Positions 13,696 through 19,948 of a DNA stretch of 19,948 bases are shown piece by piece (position 1 is the stretch's first letter; the number at the start of each line of letters is the position of its first letter). The translations under genes were made by a program, and so were the position numbers. Source of the DNA: Bacteroidales bacterium UBA3623. GTDB lineage: Bacteria > Bacteroidota > Bacteroidia > Bacteroidales > UBA932. The stretch spans positions 1-19,948 of the forward strand of contig DFLI01000128.1 in NCBI GenBank assembly GCA_002373715.1, read 5' to 3'. The notes below the pieces were generated by a model. The model was not told the DNA's origin. It did no database searches and was given only the letters and a program-made list of their open reading frames with translations.

Positions 13696-14628
13696 ATGTT
13701 AAATAGACGCATACTCCGTGTCAAGGCATTCAAGGTCCTGTACGCATACGCGGAAAATCCGGACCTTTCGCTCAAAGAGGCGCTCTCCAGCCTGGATGCT
13801 TCTTGCGAAGCCACGCGGGACCTGTATCTTTATATGATGGCGGTCATCCCCGCCCTTACCGCAGAGGCCGCCCGCCGTATAGAGGCTGCCCGTGGCAAGT
13901 TCAATCCCACGGAAGAAGATCTTCATCCCCGCATGAAGTTTGTGCAGAATGGCGTATCGGCCCTCCTGGAACAGGACCCGGACTTTGCCCGTCTGCTGGA
14001 AAAGAAAAAGATAAGCTGGGCCAACAACGACGCCCTGGTGAATTCCCTCTACGAAACCCTCAAAACCCGCGAATACTTTCAGGAGTACCTGAAGGCCGAC
14101 GAGCAGAGCCTCCAGGAAGACGTCCGCCTTTGGCAGCGCATCTTCCAGGAAGAGTTTGAAGACAACGAGGCTCTCGCCGCCATCCTGGAAGACAGTTCCA
14201 TCTTCTGGGCCGATGAACTGCCCTACGTGCTGGGCACCTGCATCCGCTCGCTGGAAGAGATGGGCCGCACGGGCCGATGGAACTACCCTCCGCTGTACCA
14301 GAGCGACATTCTCTCTGCCCAGGGCAAGGCCGTAGACAGCGACCGGGACTTCGTGCACAAACTGGTAACGGCCTCTTACGGCCGCTATGCAGAGTACAGC
14401 AATCTGGTGGCCGGCTCCGTTTCCAAGTGGGACCAGGACCGTCTGTACACCACGGATACCGTGCTCATCGTGATGGGCCTCACCGAGGCCGAAACCTTCC
14501 CGGAAATCCCCGTGAAAGTGAGCATCAACGAGTACGTGGAAATTTCCAAGTACTATTCCACGCCCAAGAGCCGTGGTTTCGTGAATGGTTTGCTGGACCG
14601 CCTCATCAAAGAAAAAGGATTATTGTAA
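13696..14628 (+). CDS. nusB: Transcription antitermination factor NusB (long Bacteroidetes form)
   Basis: NusB binds boxA RNA with NusE/S10 and promotes processive transcription of rRNA operons. At 310 residues this is about twice the E. coli protein, as is common for Bacteroidetes NusB. It opens with NRRILRVKAFKVLYAY, the NusB-type first helix, continues through an acidic helical insert, and ends with the recognisable NusB C-terminal region (IPVKVSINEYVEISKYY, then SRGFVNGLLDRL). ATG 13696 is the only suitable start after the -7 box. It is first of four closely spaced genes (nusB, yajC, ybbR-like, coaE), an arrangement I recall as common in this phylum. Confidence 0.93.
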   Translation: MLNRRILRVKAFKVLYAYAENPDLSLKEALSSLDASCEATRDLYLYMMAVIPALTAEAARRIEAARGKFNPTEEDLHPRMKFVQNGVSALLEQDPDFARLLEKKKISWANNDALVNSLYETLKTREYFQEYLKADEQSLQEDVRLWQRIFQEEFEDNEALAAILEDSSIFWADELPYVLGTCIRSLEEMGRTGRWNYPPLYQSDILSAQGKAVDSDRDFVHKLVTASYGRYAEYSNLVAGSVSKWDQDRLYTTDTVLIVMGLTEAETFPEIPVKVSINEYVEISKYYSTPKSRGFVNGLLDRLIKEKGLL

Positions 14629-14643
14629 AACATTGATTAAGAT

Positions 14644-14964
14644 ATGAATATGCTTTTTGTTCTCCCCCTTCAGGCCGCTGCAGCCCCTCAGGGCAGCGCC
14701 CTCCCCACCATCATTATGTTCGGTGCCATCATCCTGGTGATGTGGCTGTTCATGATTCGTCCCCAGCGCAAGCAGCAGAAAGAACTTGCCGAATTCCGCA
14801 ACGCCCTCAAGAAGGGTGACAAGGTGGTTACCGTTGGGGGTATCTACGGCGAAATTGTGGAAGTGAACGAGAAAACCGCTCTCATCCGTGTAGACGGTGA
14901 CGTGAAGCTTCGCGTAGACAAGCAGGGTCTGGTAAAGGATTATTCCGAAACCGCCCAGAAGTAA
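14644..14964 (+). CDS. yajC: Preprotein translocase accessory subunit YajC
   Basis: This 106-residue inner-membrane protein is associated with SecDF-YidC. One transmembrane helix (about 20-40, IIMFGAIILVMWLFMIRPQ) is followed by RKQQKELAEFRNALKKGDKV and VTVGGIYGEIVEV, the diagnostic YajC cytoplasmic domain. The length is normal. It starts 15 bases after nusB and ends 3 bases before the YbbR-like gene, so it is part of the same transcript. Confidence 0.95.
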   Translation: MNMLFVLPLQAAAAPQGSALPTIIMFGAIILVMWLFMIRPQRKQQKELAEFRNALKKGDKVVTVGGIYGEIVEVNEKTALIRVDGDVKLRVDKQGLVKDYSETAQK

Positions 14965-14967
14965 AGC

Positions 14968-15936
14968 ATGTCCTTCAGAAACTTCATCAGCTTCCAACCT
15001 GGAAAAATGAGCCGGGAATGGATAGTGTTACTGCTGTCCATTCTCCTGGCCACGCTGGTGTGGCTTCTGGTAAACCTTTCGGAAGAGTATTCCGGCACCA
15101 TCAGCGTGCCGGTGGTGGCCCAGTGTAACATAGACGGTTACGGGGCAGAATCTTCCAACACAGTTCTGGTGAGTGCCCGCTGCCGTACGGAGGGTTTCCG
15201 CCTGGTGCGGGAGTTCAGCCGTCGGGAGCGCAAGGTGGTAAAGGTGAAGTTCAAGAAGTCAGACCTTCGGCGCACCGCTCCCGGTGAGTACTGCGTCATA
15301 GGCGGCGTCAAGAACTCCTATGTGGACCAGTTCTTCGGAGAAGATGCCAAGGTGGAAGCCTTCATCACGGACACCCTCCGTTTCATCTTCCCGGTGGAAA
15401 ATCACAAGAAAGTGCCCGTAGACGTGCCCCTGAGCGTGAGCTGCCGTTCCCAGTACATGCAGAGCGGCCCGTTCCGCGTGTCTCCGGATTCCATCACGAT
15501 ATACGGCCCTCAGGAACGGCTGGACGGTATAGAGAAGGTAACCACTTCGCGTCTGCTACTCTCAGACCTGAACAGCTCCCAGCATGGCCTGCTCAAACTG
15601 AACCCCATCAAGAATCTCCGTATGTCGGCCGACGAAGTAAGCTACGAGCTTCCCGTCTCCCGCTATGTGGAACTGTCGGCCACCATTCCCGTGGAAGTGC
15701 TGAACGCCCCGGCCGGCCATTCCCTGCAGGTGTATCCTCCCACAGCCCAGGTTTATCTGCGCTGTGCCTTTCCCATCGGCAAAGATCCTCTGGCCTCTTT
15801 CAAGCTGTACGTAGATTGGAGAGACTTCAGTTCTTCCCTTTCGGGCCGATGCGCCCCGCGCGTGCTGAGCAAGCCCGCCGGCGTGCTGGAGTACCGCGTA
15901 GAGCCGGAGGTATTTGACTGTATAGAGGTGCGCTGA
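14968..15936 (+). CDS. YbbR-like domain protein
   Basis: A 322-residue membrane-anchored protein with a single N-terminal helix (about 17-36, EWIVLLLSILLATLVWLLVN) and an extracytoplasmic part made of YbbR-like repeats (SGTISVPVVAQC near residue 42, ENHKKVPVDVPLSVSC mid-protein, VELSATIPVEVLNAP later). In Firmicutes, CdaR, a YbbR protein, regulates the diadenylate cyclase CdaA; no cyclase gene is adjacent here, so that role is not implied. The stop overlaps the coaE start by one base (TGATG), indicating coupled translation. Confidence 0.8.
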   Translation: MSFRNFISFQPGKMSREWIVLLLSILLATLVWLLVNLSEEYSGTISVPVVAQCNIDGYGAESSNTVLVSARCRTEGFRLVREFSRRERKVVKVKFKKSDLRRTAPGEYCVIGGVKNSYVDQFFGEDAKVEAFITDTLRFIFPVENHKKVPVDVPLSVSCRSQYMQSGPFRVSPDSITIYGPQERLDGIEKVTTSRLLLSDLNSSQHGLLKLNPIKNLRMSADEVSYELPVSRYVELSATIPVEVLNAPAGHSLQVYPPTAQVYLRCAFPIGKDPLASFKLYVDWRDFSSSLSGRCAPRVLSKPAGVLEYRVEPEVFDCIEVR

Positions 15937-16562
15937 TGCTCACCGTCATTGTCACAGGCGGCATTGGAAGCGGCAAATCGGCCGTATGCGCCCTGCTCCG
16001 GGAGCGGGGCATTCCTGTATATGACTGCGACTCCCGCGTAAAGGAATTGTACTCCTGCCGCCGCAGCCTTGTTCCCAAGCTGGAAAAGGCTCTCGGCAGC
16101 CCTTTGAGGCGGGCCGATGGCACCCTGGACAAGACCCGCCTGGCCGCCATCATCTTTTCGGACCCGGCGGCCCGCGAAACCCTCGAAGGCATCGTTTACC
16201 CCATCCTCCTGCTGGATTTCAAGCGCTGGCGCTCCCACCAGAAGGCTCCCTTCGTGGCGCTGGAATCGGCCATTATCCTTTCCAAACCCCTGTTTGACGG
16301 CCTGGCCGATGTCGTGGTGCTGGTGGAGGCCCCTCAGGAGCTCCGCATCAGCCGGGTGATGGCCCGTGACGGCTCCACCCGCGAGGAGGTACTCCGGCGT
16401 ATGAAAGCTCAGTGTAATCCGGAAGGAAAGACGGAGTACATCCGGTTGGATAATAGTGGAGACGCAGAAGAATTATCAGACAAGGTAGATCAACTGTTTT
16501 TCGACAAAAATGGCTATATTTGCAAGTTAGTCACTTTTGCGCATTCTGAGCCCGAAGGGTGA
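15936..16562 (+). CDS. coaE: Dephospho-CoA kinase
   Basis: This 208-residue P-loop kinase performs the last step of CoA synthesis, phosphorylating the 3'-OH of dephospho-CoA. The Walker A motif GGIGSGKS (8-15) and the substrate-site motif DCDSRVKELY are at the expected positions, with RVMARDGSTREEVLRRM as the lid/arginine region. The last codons are odd: the reading frame continues past the expected end (about VDQLFFDKNGY) and stops at TGA 16560-16562, inside sequence homologous to the dispersed repeat, so the final residues EPEG are probably repeat-encoded. The active site is unaffected. Confidence 0.95.
   Translation: MLTVIVTGGIGSGKSAVCALLRERGIPVYDCDSRVKELYSCRRSLVPKLEKALGSPLRRADGTLDKTRLAAIIFSDPAARETLEGIVYPILLLDFKRWRSHQKAPFVALESAIILSKPLFDGLADVVVLVEAPQELRISRVMARDGSTREEVLRRMKAQCNPEGKTEYIRLDNSGDAEELSDKVDQLFFDKNGYICKLVTFAHSEPEG
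16515..16522 (+). promoter_or_regulatory. TATATTTG box inside the 3' end of coaE
   Basis: An exact TAnnTTTG match within the last coaE codons. No -33 TTG is at the right spacing, and the start of DUF5606 is about 180 bases away, so activity is doubtful, but it could start a transcript that covers repeat copy 2. Confidence 0.3.
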
Positions 16563-16613
16563 AAGGAAGTCCCTTCCCCGAGGGAAGGGATTTAGGGATG
16601 GGGCAACGTGGGC
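16548..16613 (+). repeat. Dispersed palindromic repeat, copy 2
   Basis: It starts GAGCCCGAAGGGTGAAAG, then AAGTCCCT overlaps a perfect 8-bp hairpin CCCTTCCC (16571-16578) / GGGAAGGG (16582-16589), and it ends with GGATTTAGGGATGGGG followed by CAACGTGGGCG. Head, hairpin and tail match copy 1 at 4637-4491 on the opposite strand. The first 15 bases include the last codons and stop of coaE. The hairpin could also attenuate transcription out of the coaE operon. Confidence 0.7.
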
Positions 16614-16628
16614 GAACGCAGGGAGGGC

Positions 16629-16659
16629 TTGTGTGAAAAGTGTCTGGCATATTGATTTG
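16629..16659 (+). promoter_or_regulatory. Candidate promoter for DUF5606-rimO operon
   Basis: TTG (16629-16631), 20 bases, then TTGATTTG (16652-16659), which differs from TAnnTTTG only at the second position. It would give a leader of roughly 30 bases before the ATG at 16701. The spacing is right; the -7 box is imperfect. Confidence 0.45.
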
Positions 16660-16700
16660 ATTCATATTTAATTAAACTTTTCTTATTTGATAAGATTGCT

Positions 16701-17135
16701 ATGAGCAAAACCGATCTCGCAAAAACCCTGTCTATCCGTGGTCAGCACGGACTTTTCAACTATATCGCCCAGTCCCGCACCGGCGCCATCGTAGAAAGCT
16801 TCGAAGACAAGAAGCGCTCCAACTTTAGCGCCAACGCCGGCATCACCACCCTGGAAGACATTTCCATCTACACCTCCGAGGGTGAGATGAAGCTCAAGGA
16901 AGTCTTCGCCAAGATGCACGACGTGCTCAAGGAGGCCGATGCCCCCGGCGCCAAGGCTGCCCCTGCAGAGTTCACCGCCCTTTTTGCCAAGGCCGTTCCC
17001 AACTACGACGGCGAACGCTTCTATACCTCCCACATGAAGAAAGTGTGCGAGTGGTACAACCAGCTCAAGAACTACGCCTCCCTGGATTTTGTGACGGACG
17101 AGGAGCGTGAGGCCGAGGCCCAGAAGGAGGCCTAA
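16701..17135 (+). CDS. DUF5606 family protein
   Basis: A 144-residue cytoplasmic protein of unknown function restricted, as far as I know, to Bacteroidetes. The conserved N-terminal part reads LSIRGQHGLFNYIAQSRTGA, then IVES, then TLEDISIYTSEGEMKLKEVF. An Ala/Pro-rich linker (about 78-95) leads to a second helical part, FYTSHMKKVCEWYNQLKNYA, and an acidic tail. It starts 138 bases after coaE, behind repeat copy 2, and its stop is one base before the rimO start, so it is tightly linked to ribosomal protein modification, but no direct functional evidence is visible. Confidence 0.85.
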   Translation: MSKTDLAKTLSIRGQHGLFNYIAQSRTGAIVESFEDKKRSNFSANAGITTLEDISIYTSEGEMKLKEVFAKMHDVLKEADAPGAKAAPAEFTALFAKAVPNYDGERFYTSHMKKVCEWYNQLKNYASLDFVTDEEREAEAQKEA

Positions 17136-17136
17136 G

Positions 17137-18453
17137 ATGCCCAAACTCCAGGTCATAACCCTGGGGTGCTCGAAGAACACCGTAGACACCGAGCACCTGC
17201 TGTTCCAGGTACAGGATTCCTATGAAATTGTACCGGAAGGGGAACAGTGCCCGGTAGACGTTCTCCTCATCAATACCTGCGGCTTCATCGGAGATGCCAA
17301 GGAGCAGTCCATCAACACCATTCTGGCCGCCGCGCAGCGGAAGGCAGCAGGTGAGGTGGGCCGCTTGCTTGTTTTTGGCTGCCTGTCCCAGCGGTATGCC
17401 AGCGAGATGCCCGGCCTCATTCCCGAGGTGGACGGCTGGTTCGGCGCAAGGGATTTGGACCCTCTCATCCGGGCTCTGGGTTGCAAACCCAATCCGGCCC
17501 TTCGGCACGGCCGCCTGATGGAAGGGGAGTACAAGCCCTATGCATACCTGAAAATTTCCGAGGGCTGCGACCGTCGCTGCTCTTACTGCGCCATTCCCTT
17601 CATCCGCGGCAAGCACATCTCCGTGCCCATGGAAACCCTGGTGGCCGAGGCCCGTTCTCTGGCCGAAAAGGGCGTTAAGGAGCTCATTATCATAGCCCAG
17701 GACACCACCTACTACGGTCTGGACCTGTATGGCAAGCGCTGCCTGGCGGAGTTACTCCGTAAGCTCTCTGAGGTAGAAGGCATCGAATGGATGCGCATCC
17801 ACTACTCTTACCCGGCCGATTTCCCGGAGGATGTGTTGGAAGAAATGGCTTCCAACCCCAAGGTGTGCCGGTATATGGATATTCCGCTGCAGCATGTGGC
17901 AGACGCCGTGCTGGACAAAATGCACCGCCACGTAGACGGCGCCTGGACGCGAGAACTCATCCGCCGCATGCGGGAGAAGGTGCCGGGCGTTGCCCTCCGC
18001 ACCACCCTCATCGTGGGCCATCCCGGAGAAACCGAGGCCTGCTTCAAGGAACTGGTAGAGTTTGTGAAGGAAGCCCGCTTCCAGCGAATGGGTGCATTTA
18101 CCTATTCCGAAGAGGAGGGAACCTTCGGCGCAGAGCACTTCAAAGACAGCATTCGACCTTCTGTCAAACAAAAGCGTCTGAATGAGCTGATGGAAGTGCA
18201 GCGTGGCATTTCTCTTGCATACAATCAGTCCCGGATTGGCACCGAAACCCGCGTGCTGGTAGACGGCTTCTCAGACGGCATTCTGGTATGCCGGAGCGAA
18301 TTCGAAAGCCCCGAGGTAGACGGTGAAATCCTGGTAAAATATTCGGCCGATGCCTTTGGCGGCGCCCAGCCTCAATCCCTGGTGGGAAGGTTCCTCAGCG
18401 TTCGCATAACGGCGGCCGACGATTACGACTTAAGTGCAGAAGTAATATGTTAA
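17137..18453 (+). CDS. rimO: Ribosomal protein S12 methylthiotransferase RimO
   Basis: This 438-residue radical-SAM enzyme adds a methylthio group to the conserved aspartate of ribosomal protein uS12. The UPF0004 domain supplies cluster ligands Cys11 (LGCSKN), Cys48 (NTCGF) and Cys82 (FGCLSQ). The radical-SAM CxxxCxxC motif is Cys144-Cys148-Cys151 in EGCDRRCSYCAIPF. A C-terminal TRAM domain (about 370-438, TRVLVDGFSDGILVCRSEFE) completes the protein. LGCSKN and TRAM composition favour RimO over MiaB. I start at ATG 17137, which matches the family N-terminus (MPKLQVITLGC); ten upstream codons in frame overlap the DUF5606 gene. The stop overlaps the next gene by 7 bases. Confidence 0.95.
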   Translation: MPKLQVITLGCSKNTVDTEHLLFQVQDSYEIVPEGEQCPVDVLLINTCGFIGDAKEQSINTILAAAQRKAAGEVGRLLVFGCLSQRYASEMPGLIPEVDGWFGARDLDPLIRALGCKPNPALRHGRLMEGEYKPYAYLKISEGCDRRCSYCAIPFIRGKHISVPMETLVAEARSLAEKGVKELIIIAQDTTYYGLDLYGKRCLAELLRKLSEVEGIEWMRIHYSYPADFPEDVLEEMASNPKVCRYMDIPLQHVADAVLDKMHRHVDGAWTRELIRRMREKVPGVALRTTLIVGHPGETEACFKELVEFVKEARFQRMGAFTYSEEEGTFGAEHFKDSIRPSVKQKRLNELMEVQRGISLAYNQSRIGTETRVLVDGFSDGILVCRSEFESPEVDGEILVKYSADAFGGAQPQSLVGRFLSVRITAADDYDLSAEVIC

Positions 18454-19283
18454 AGCATTCCTGGATCCTGGCAGCCGCCCTTGCGCTGGCGGCCTGCTCC
18501 CCGCAGGTTTATCCGTTGTTCCTGGAGGTGCGTCAGCCCTCCGATGCCGGCCTCTCCCTGGTGGGAAAAACTGCTTCCATCGTGTACATGGACGGCTCCA
18601 ATGCCGTAGACTCCCTTTTTGACCGGCAGGCCGCATCGGCCCTGGCCCGCGCTCTGGAGGAAGATTATTTTGGCGGAGAGGAGGTTATCGGCCTAAGCCG
18701 TATCCCCACGCCGGACAGCATTGGAGTAGATTTGATGCACACGCTGGTGATGGAAACCGGCGGAGACGTCGTCTTCCTCATCTCCAGCAAGGTGGCTCCG
18801 CTGCCGGAAAGCGGAAAGGCCGATGTACCCATGGAATCCCACATCTACCTTTACGACAGCATGGGTGCAGATGCGGTGAAGCGGTATCACGGTGCCGCCG
18901 TGCTTAAGGACTGCTCGCCCGAAGAGCTGGGCGGTCAGGCCGAAGAAGTGGGCACCCGCATAGCCCGCCGCTTCCGGTCCAACTGGGTAACCGAAACTTT
19001 CAGCTTCTACTATTTTGACGATTTCTCCTCCGAAAGCTGGTTCACCCCGCTGCAGGATGTGGCCGACGGCAACTTCGCCAAGGCCGTGCAGGGCTGGGAA
19101 CCGCTGGTGAAAAATGGCAGCAACCTCAAGAGGGCCTGCGCCTGCTTCAACATGGCCCAGGTATTCTACCTGATGGGAGACTACGAAATCTCTTCCCGTT
19201 GGCTGGAAGAGGCCGAAAAACTGGAGAGTCTCACCCAGGCCGATGCCCTCCGAAAAAGGCTGGCCGTTCATTTGGAAAAGTAA
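18447..19283 (+). CDS. Putative lipoprotein (DUF6340-like, TPR-like C-terminus)
   Basis: A 278-residue lipoprotein with signal peptide HSWILAAALALAAC and Cys17. The N-terminal region (QVYPLFLEVRQPSDAGLSL, then a strand IVYMDG) and the middle beta-rich part resemble DUF6340-type Bacteroidetes lipoproteins. The C-terminal 80 residues have the alternation of a TPR pair (GNFAKAVQGWEPLVKNGSNL, CFNMAQVFYLMGDYEISSRW, LEEAEKL). Function is unknown. It overlaps rimO by 7 bases, so it is translated from the same mRNA, although nothing connects it to ribosome modification. The family assignment is tentative. Confidence 0.82.
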   Translation: MLKHSWILAAALALAACSPQVYPLFLEVRQPSDAGLSLVGKTASIVYMDGSNAVDSLFDRQAASALARALEEDYFGGEEVIGLSRIPTPDSIGVDLMHTLVMETGGDVVFLISSKVAPLPESGKADVPMESHIYLYDSMGADAVKRYHGAAVLKDCSPEELGGQAEEVGTRIARRFRSNWVTETFSFYYFDDFSSESWFTPLQDVADGNFAKAVQGWEPLVKNGSNLKRACACFNMAQVFYLMGDYEISSRWLEEAEKLESLTQADALRKRLAVHLEK

Positions 19284-19302
19284 GGGAATATCAGTAACTT
19301 TG
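19271..19302 (+). promoter_or_regulatory. Complete Bacteroidetes promoter for pckA
   Basis: TTTG (19271-19274), 20 bases, then TAACTTTG (19295-19302): both the -33 and -7 elements match consensus with ideal spacing. The -33 element lies within the last codons of the preceding lipoprotein gene. Predicted leader is about 30 bases. This is the best promoter in the window. Confidence 0.75.
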
Positions 19303-19338
19303 TAGGATAGAAAATTTATAACTAACACAAATATTTAT

Positions 19339-19948
19339 ATGGCAAACATCGATCTCAGAAAGTACGGCATCAAGGGTGTGAAGGAAATCCTTTACAACCC
19401 CACGTACGAGGTTCTTTACAACGAAGAGACCAAGCCCGGTCTCGAGGGTTTTGACAAGGGTCAGGTTACCGAACTCGGCGCCATCAACGTGATGACGGGT
19501 GTTTACACCGGCCGTTCCCCTAAAGACAAGTACATTGTCTATGACAACACCACCAAGGAAGGCAAGAAGGGTGAAATCTGGTGGACCACCGATGAGTATC
19601 CCAACGACAACCACAAAATGTCCGTTTCCACTTGGAAGGCTGTCAAGAAACTTGCCCAGCAGCAGCTCAGCGGCAAGCGTCTGTTCGTTGTGGACGGTTT
19701 CTGCGGCACCCACGCAGACACCCGTATGAAGGTTCGCTTCATTATGGAGGTGGCCTGGCAGGCTCACTTCGTGACCAATATGTTCATCCGTCCCAAGAAC
19801 CAGAAGGAATTCGACCAGGAGCCCGATTTCGTGGTTTACTGCGCCGCCAAGGCCAAGGTGGAGAACTACAAGGAACTGGGTCTCCGCTCCGAAACCTGCG
19901 TTGCCTTCAACGTTACCTCCAAGGAGCAGGTTATCCTGAACACCTGGT
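19339..19948 (+). CDS. pckA: Phosphoenolpyruvate carboxykinase (ATP), N-terminal part
   Basis: The first 203 residues of an ATP-dependent PEP carboxykinase, cut by the window edge. The enzyme interconverts oxaloacetate plus ATP with PEP, CO2 and ADP; in anaerobic Bacteroidetes it often runs toward CO2 fixation during succinate/propionate fermentation. Visible features are GVYTGRSPKDKYIV (54-67, with the substrate-binding Arg59), RLFVVDGFCG, and the segment AWQAHFVTNMFIRP, all typical of the N-terminal lobe; the nucleotide-binding and metal sites lie beyond the window. ATG 19339 gives the expected start, MANIDLRKYGI. It has its own strong promoter and is a separate transcription unit from the rimO operon. 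Confidence 0.95.
   Translation, partial: MANIDLRKYGIKGVKEILYNPTYEVLYNEETKPGLEGFDKGQVTELGAINVMTGVYTGRSPKDKYIVYDNTTKEGKKGEIWWTTDEYPNDNHKMSVSTWKAVKKLAQQQLSGKRLFVVDGFCGTHADTRMKVRFIMEVAWQAHFVTNMFIRPKNQKEFDQEPDFVVYCAAKAKVENYKELGLRSETCVAFNVTSKEQVILNTW

Overview
The window looks like a piece of a Bacteroidota chromosome, most likely Bacteroidales. Three kinds of evidence point there. Most promoters that can be recognised carry the Bacteroidetes -7 box TAnnTTTG, the clearest being upstream of pckA. Several genes belong to families largely confined to this phylum (DUF3276/PUR, DUF5606, DUF4493-DUF6359, long-form NusB). There are also several lipoproteins with N-terminal lipoboxes. Genes are densely packed, often overlapping by 1-7 bases, and coding DNA is moderately GC-rich with AT-rich promoters. 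The species cannot be named from the sequence. The content is mostly core/housekeeping; no phage, transposase, CRISPR array, tRNA or rRNA was seen.

Layout. 1-98: C-terminus of an unidentified gene (+), then a terminator. 125-1732 (-): acyl-CoA/acyl-ACP synthetase, divergent by 17 bp from a cardiolipin synthase (1750-3252, +). 3244-4326 (-): DUF4493-DUF6359 lipoprotein. 4327-4690: a long repeat-rich intergenic region with a polypyrimidine tract and palindromes. 4691-7776 (+): ffh and a 5'-nucleotidase lipoprotein. 7786-10125 (-): a short coiled-coil gene, zapA, a strong 6S RNA candidate, then rny (RNase Y). 10302-13216 (-): a purine salvage operon of an MTA/SAH/adenosine-type deaminase followed by two tandem paralogous purine nucleoside phosphorylases. 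13265-13609 (-): a PUR-domain protein, divergent from 13696-16562 (+) nusB-yajC-ybbR-coaE. 16701-19283 (+): DUF5606, rimO and a lipoprotein. 19339 to the end (+): pckA, cut by the window edge.

How the genes work together. The ffh, yajC, nusB, rimO and rny products serve protein export, rRNA transcription, ribosome modification and RNA decay. The acyl synthetase and Cls are lipid genes. The deaminase and the two phosphorylases form a plausible deaminate-then-phosphorolyse route from adenosine-type nucleosides, possibly including 5'-methylthioadenosine, to hypoxanthine; this is the most interesting metabolic unit here. The most interesting non-coding items are the 6S RNA candidate between zapA and rny, and a dispersed palindromic repeat present upstream of ffh and at the end of coaE, where it appears to supply the stop codon of coaE.
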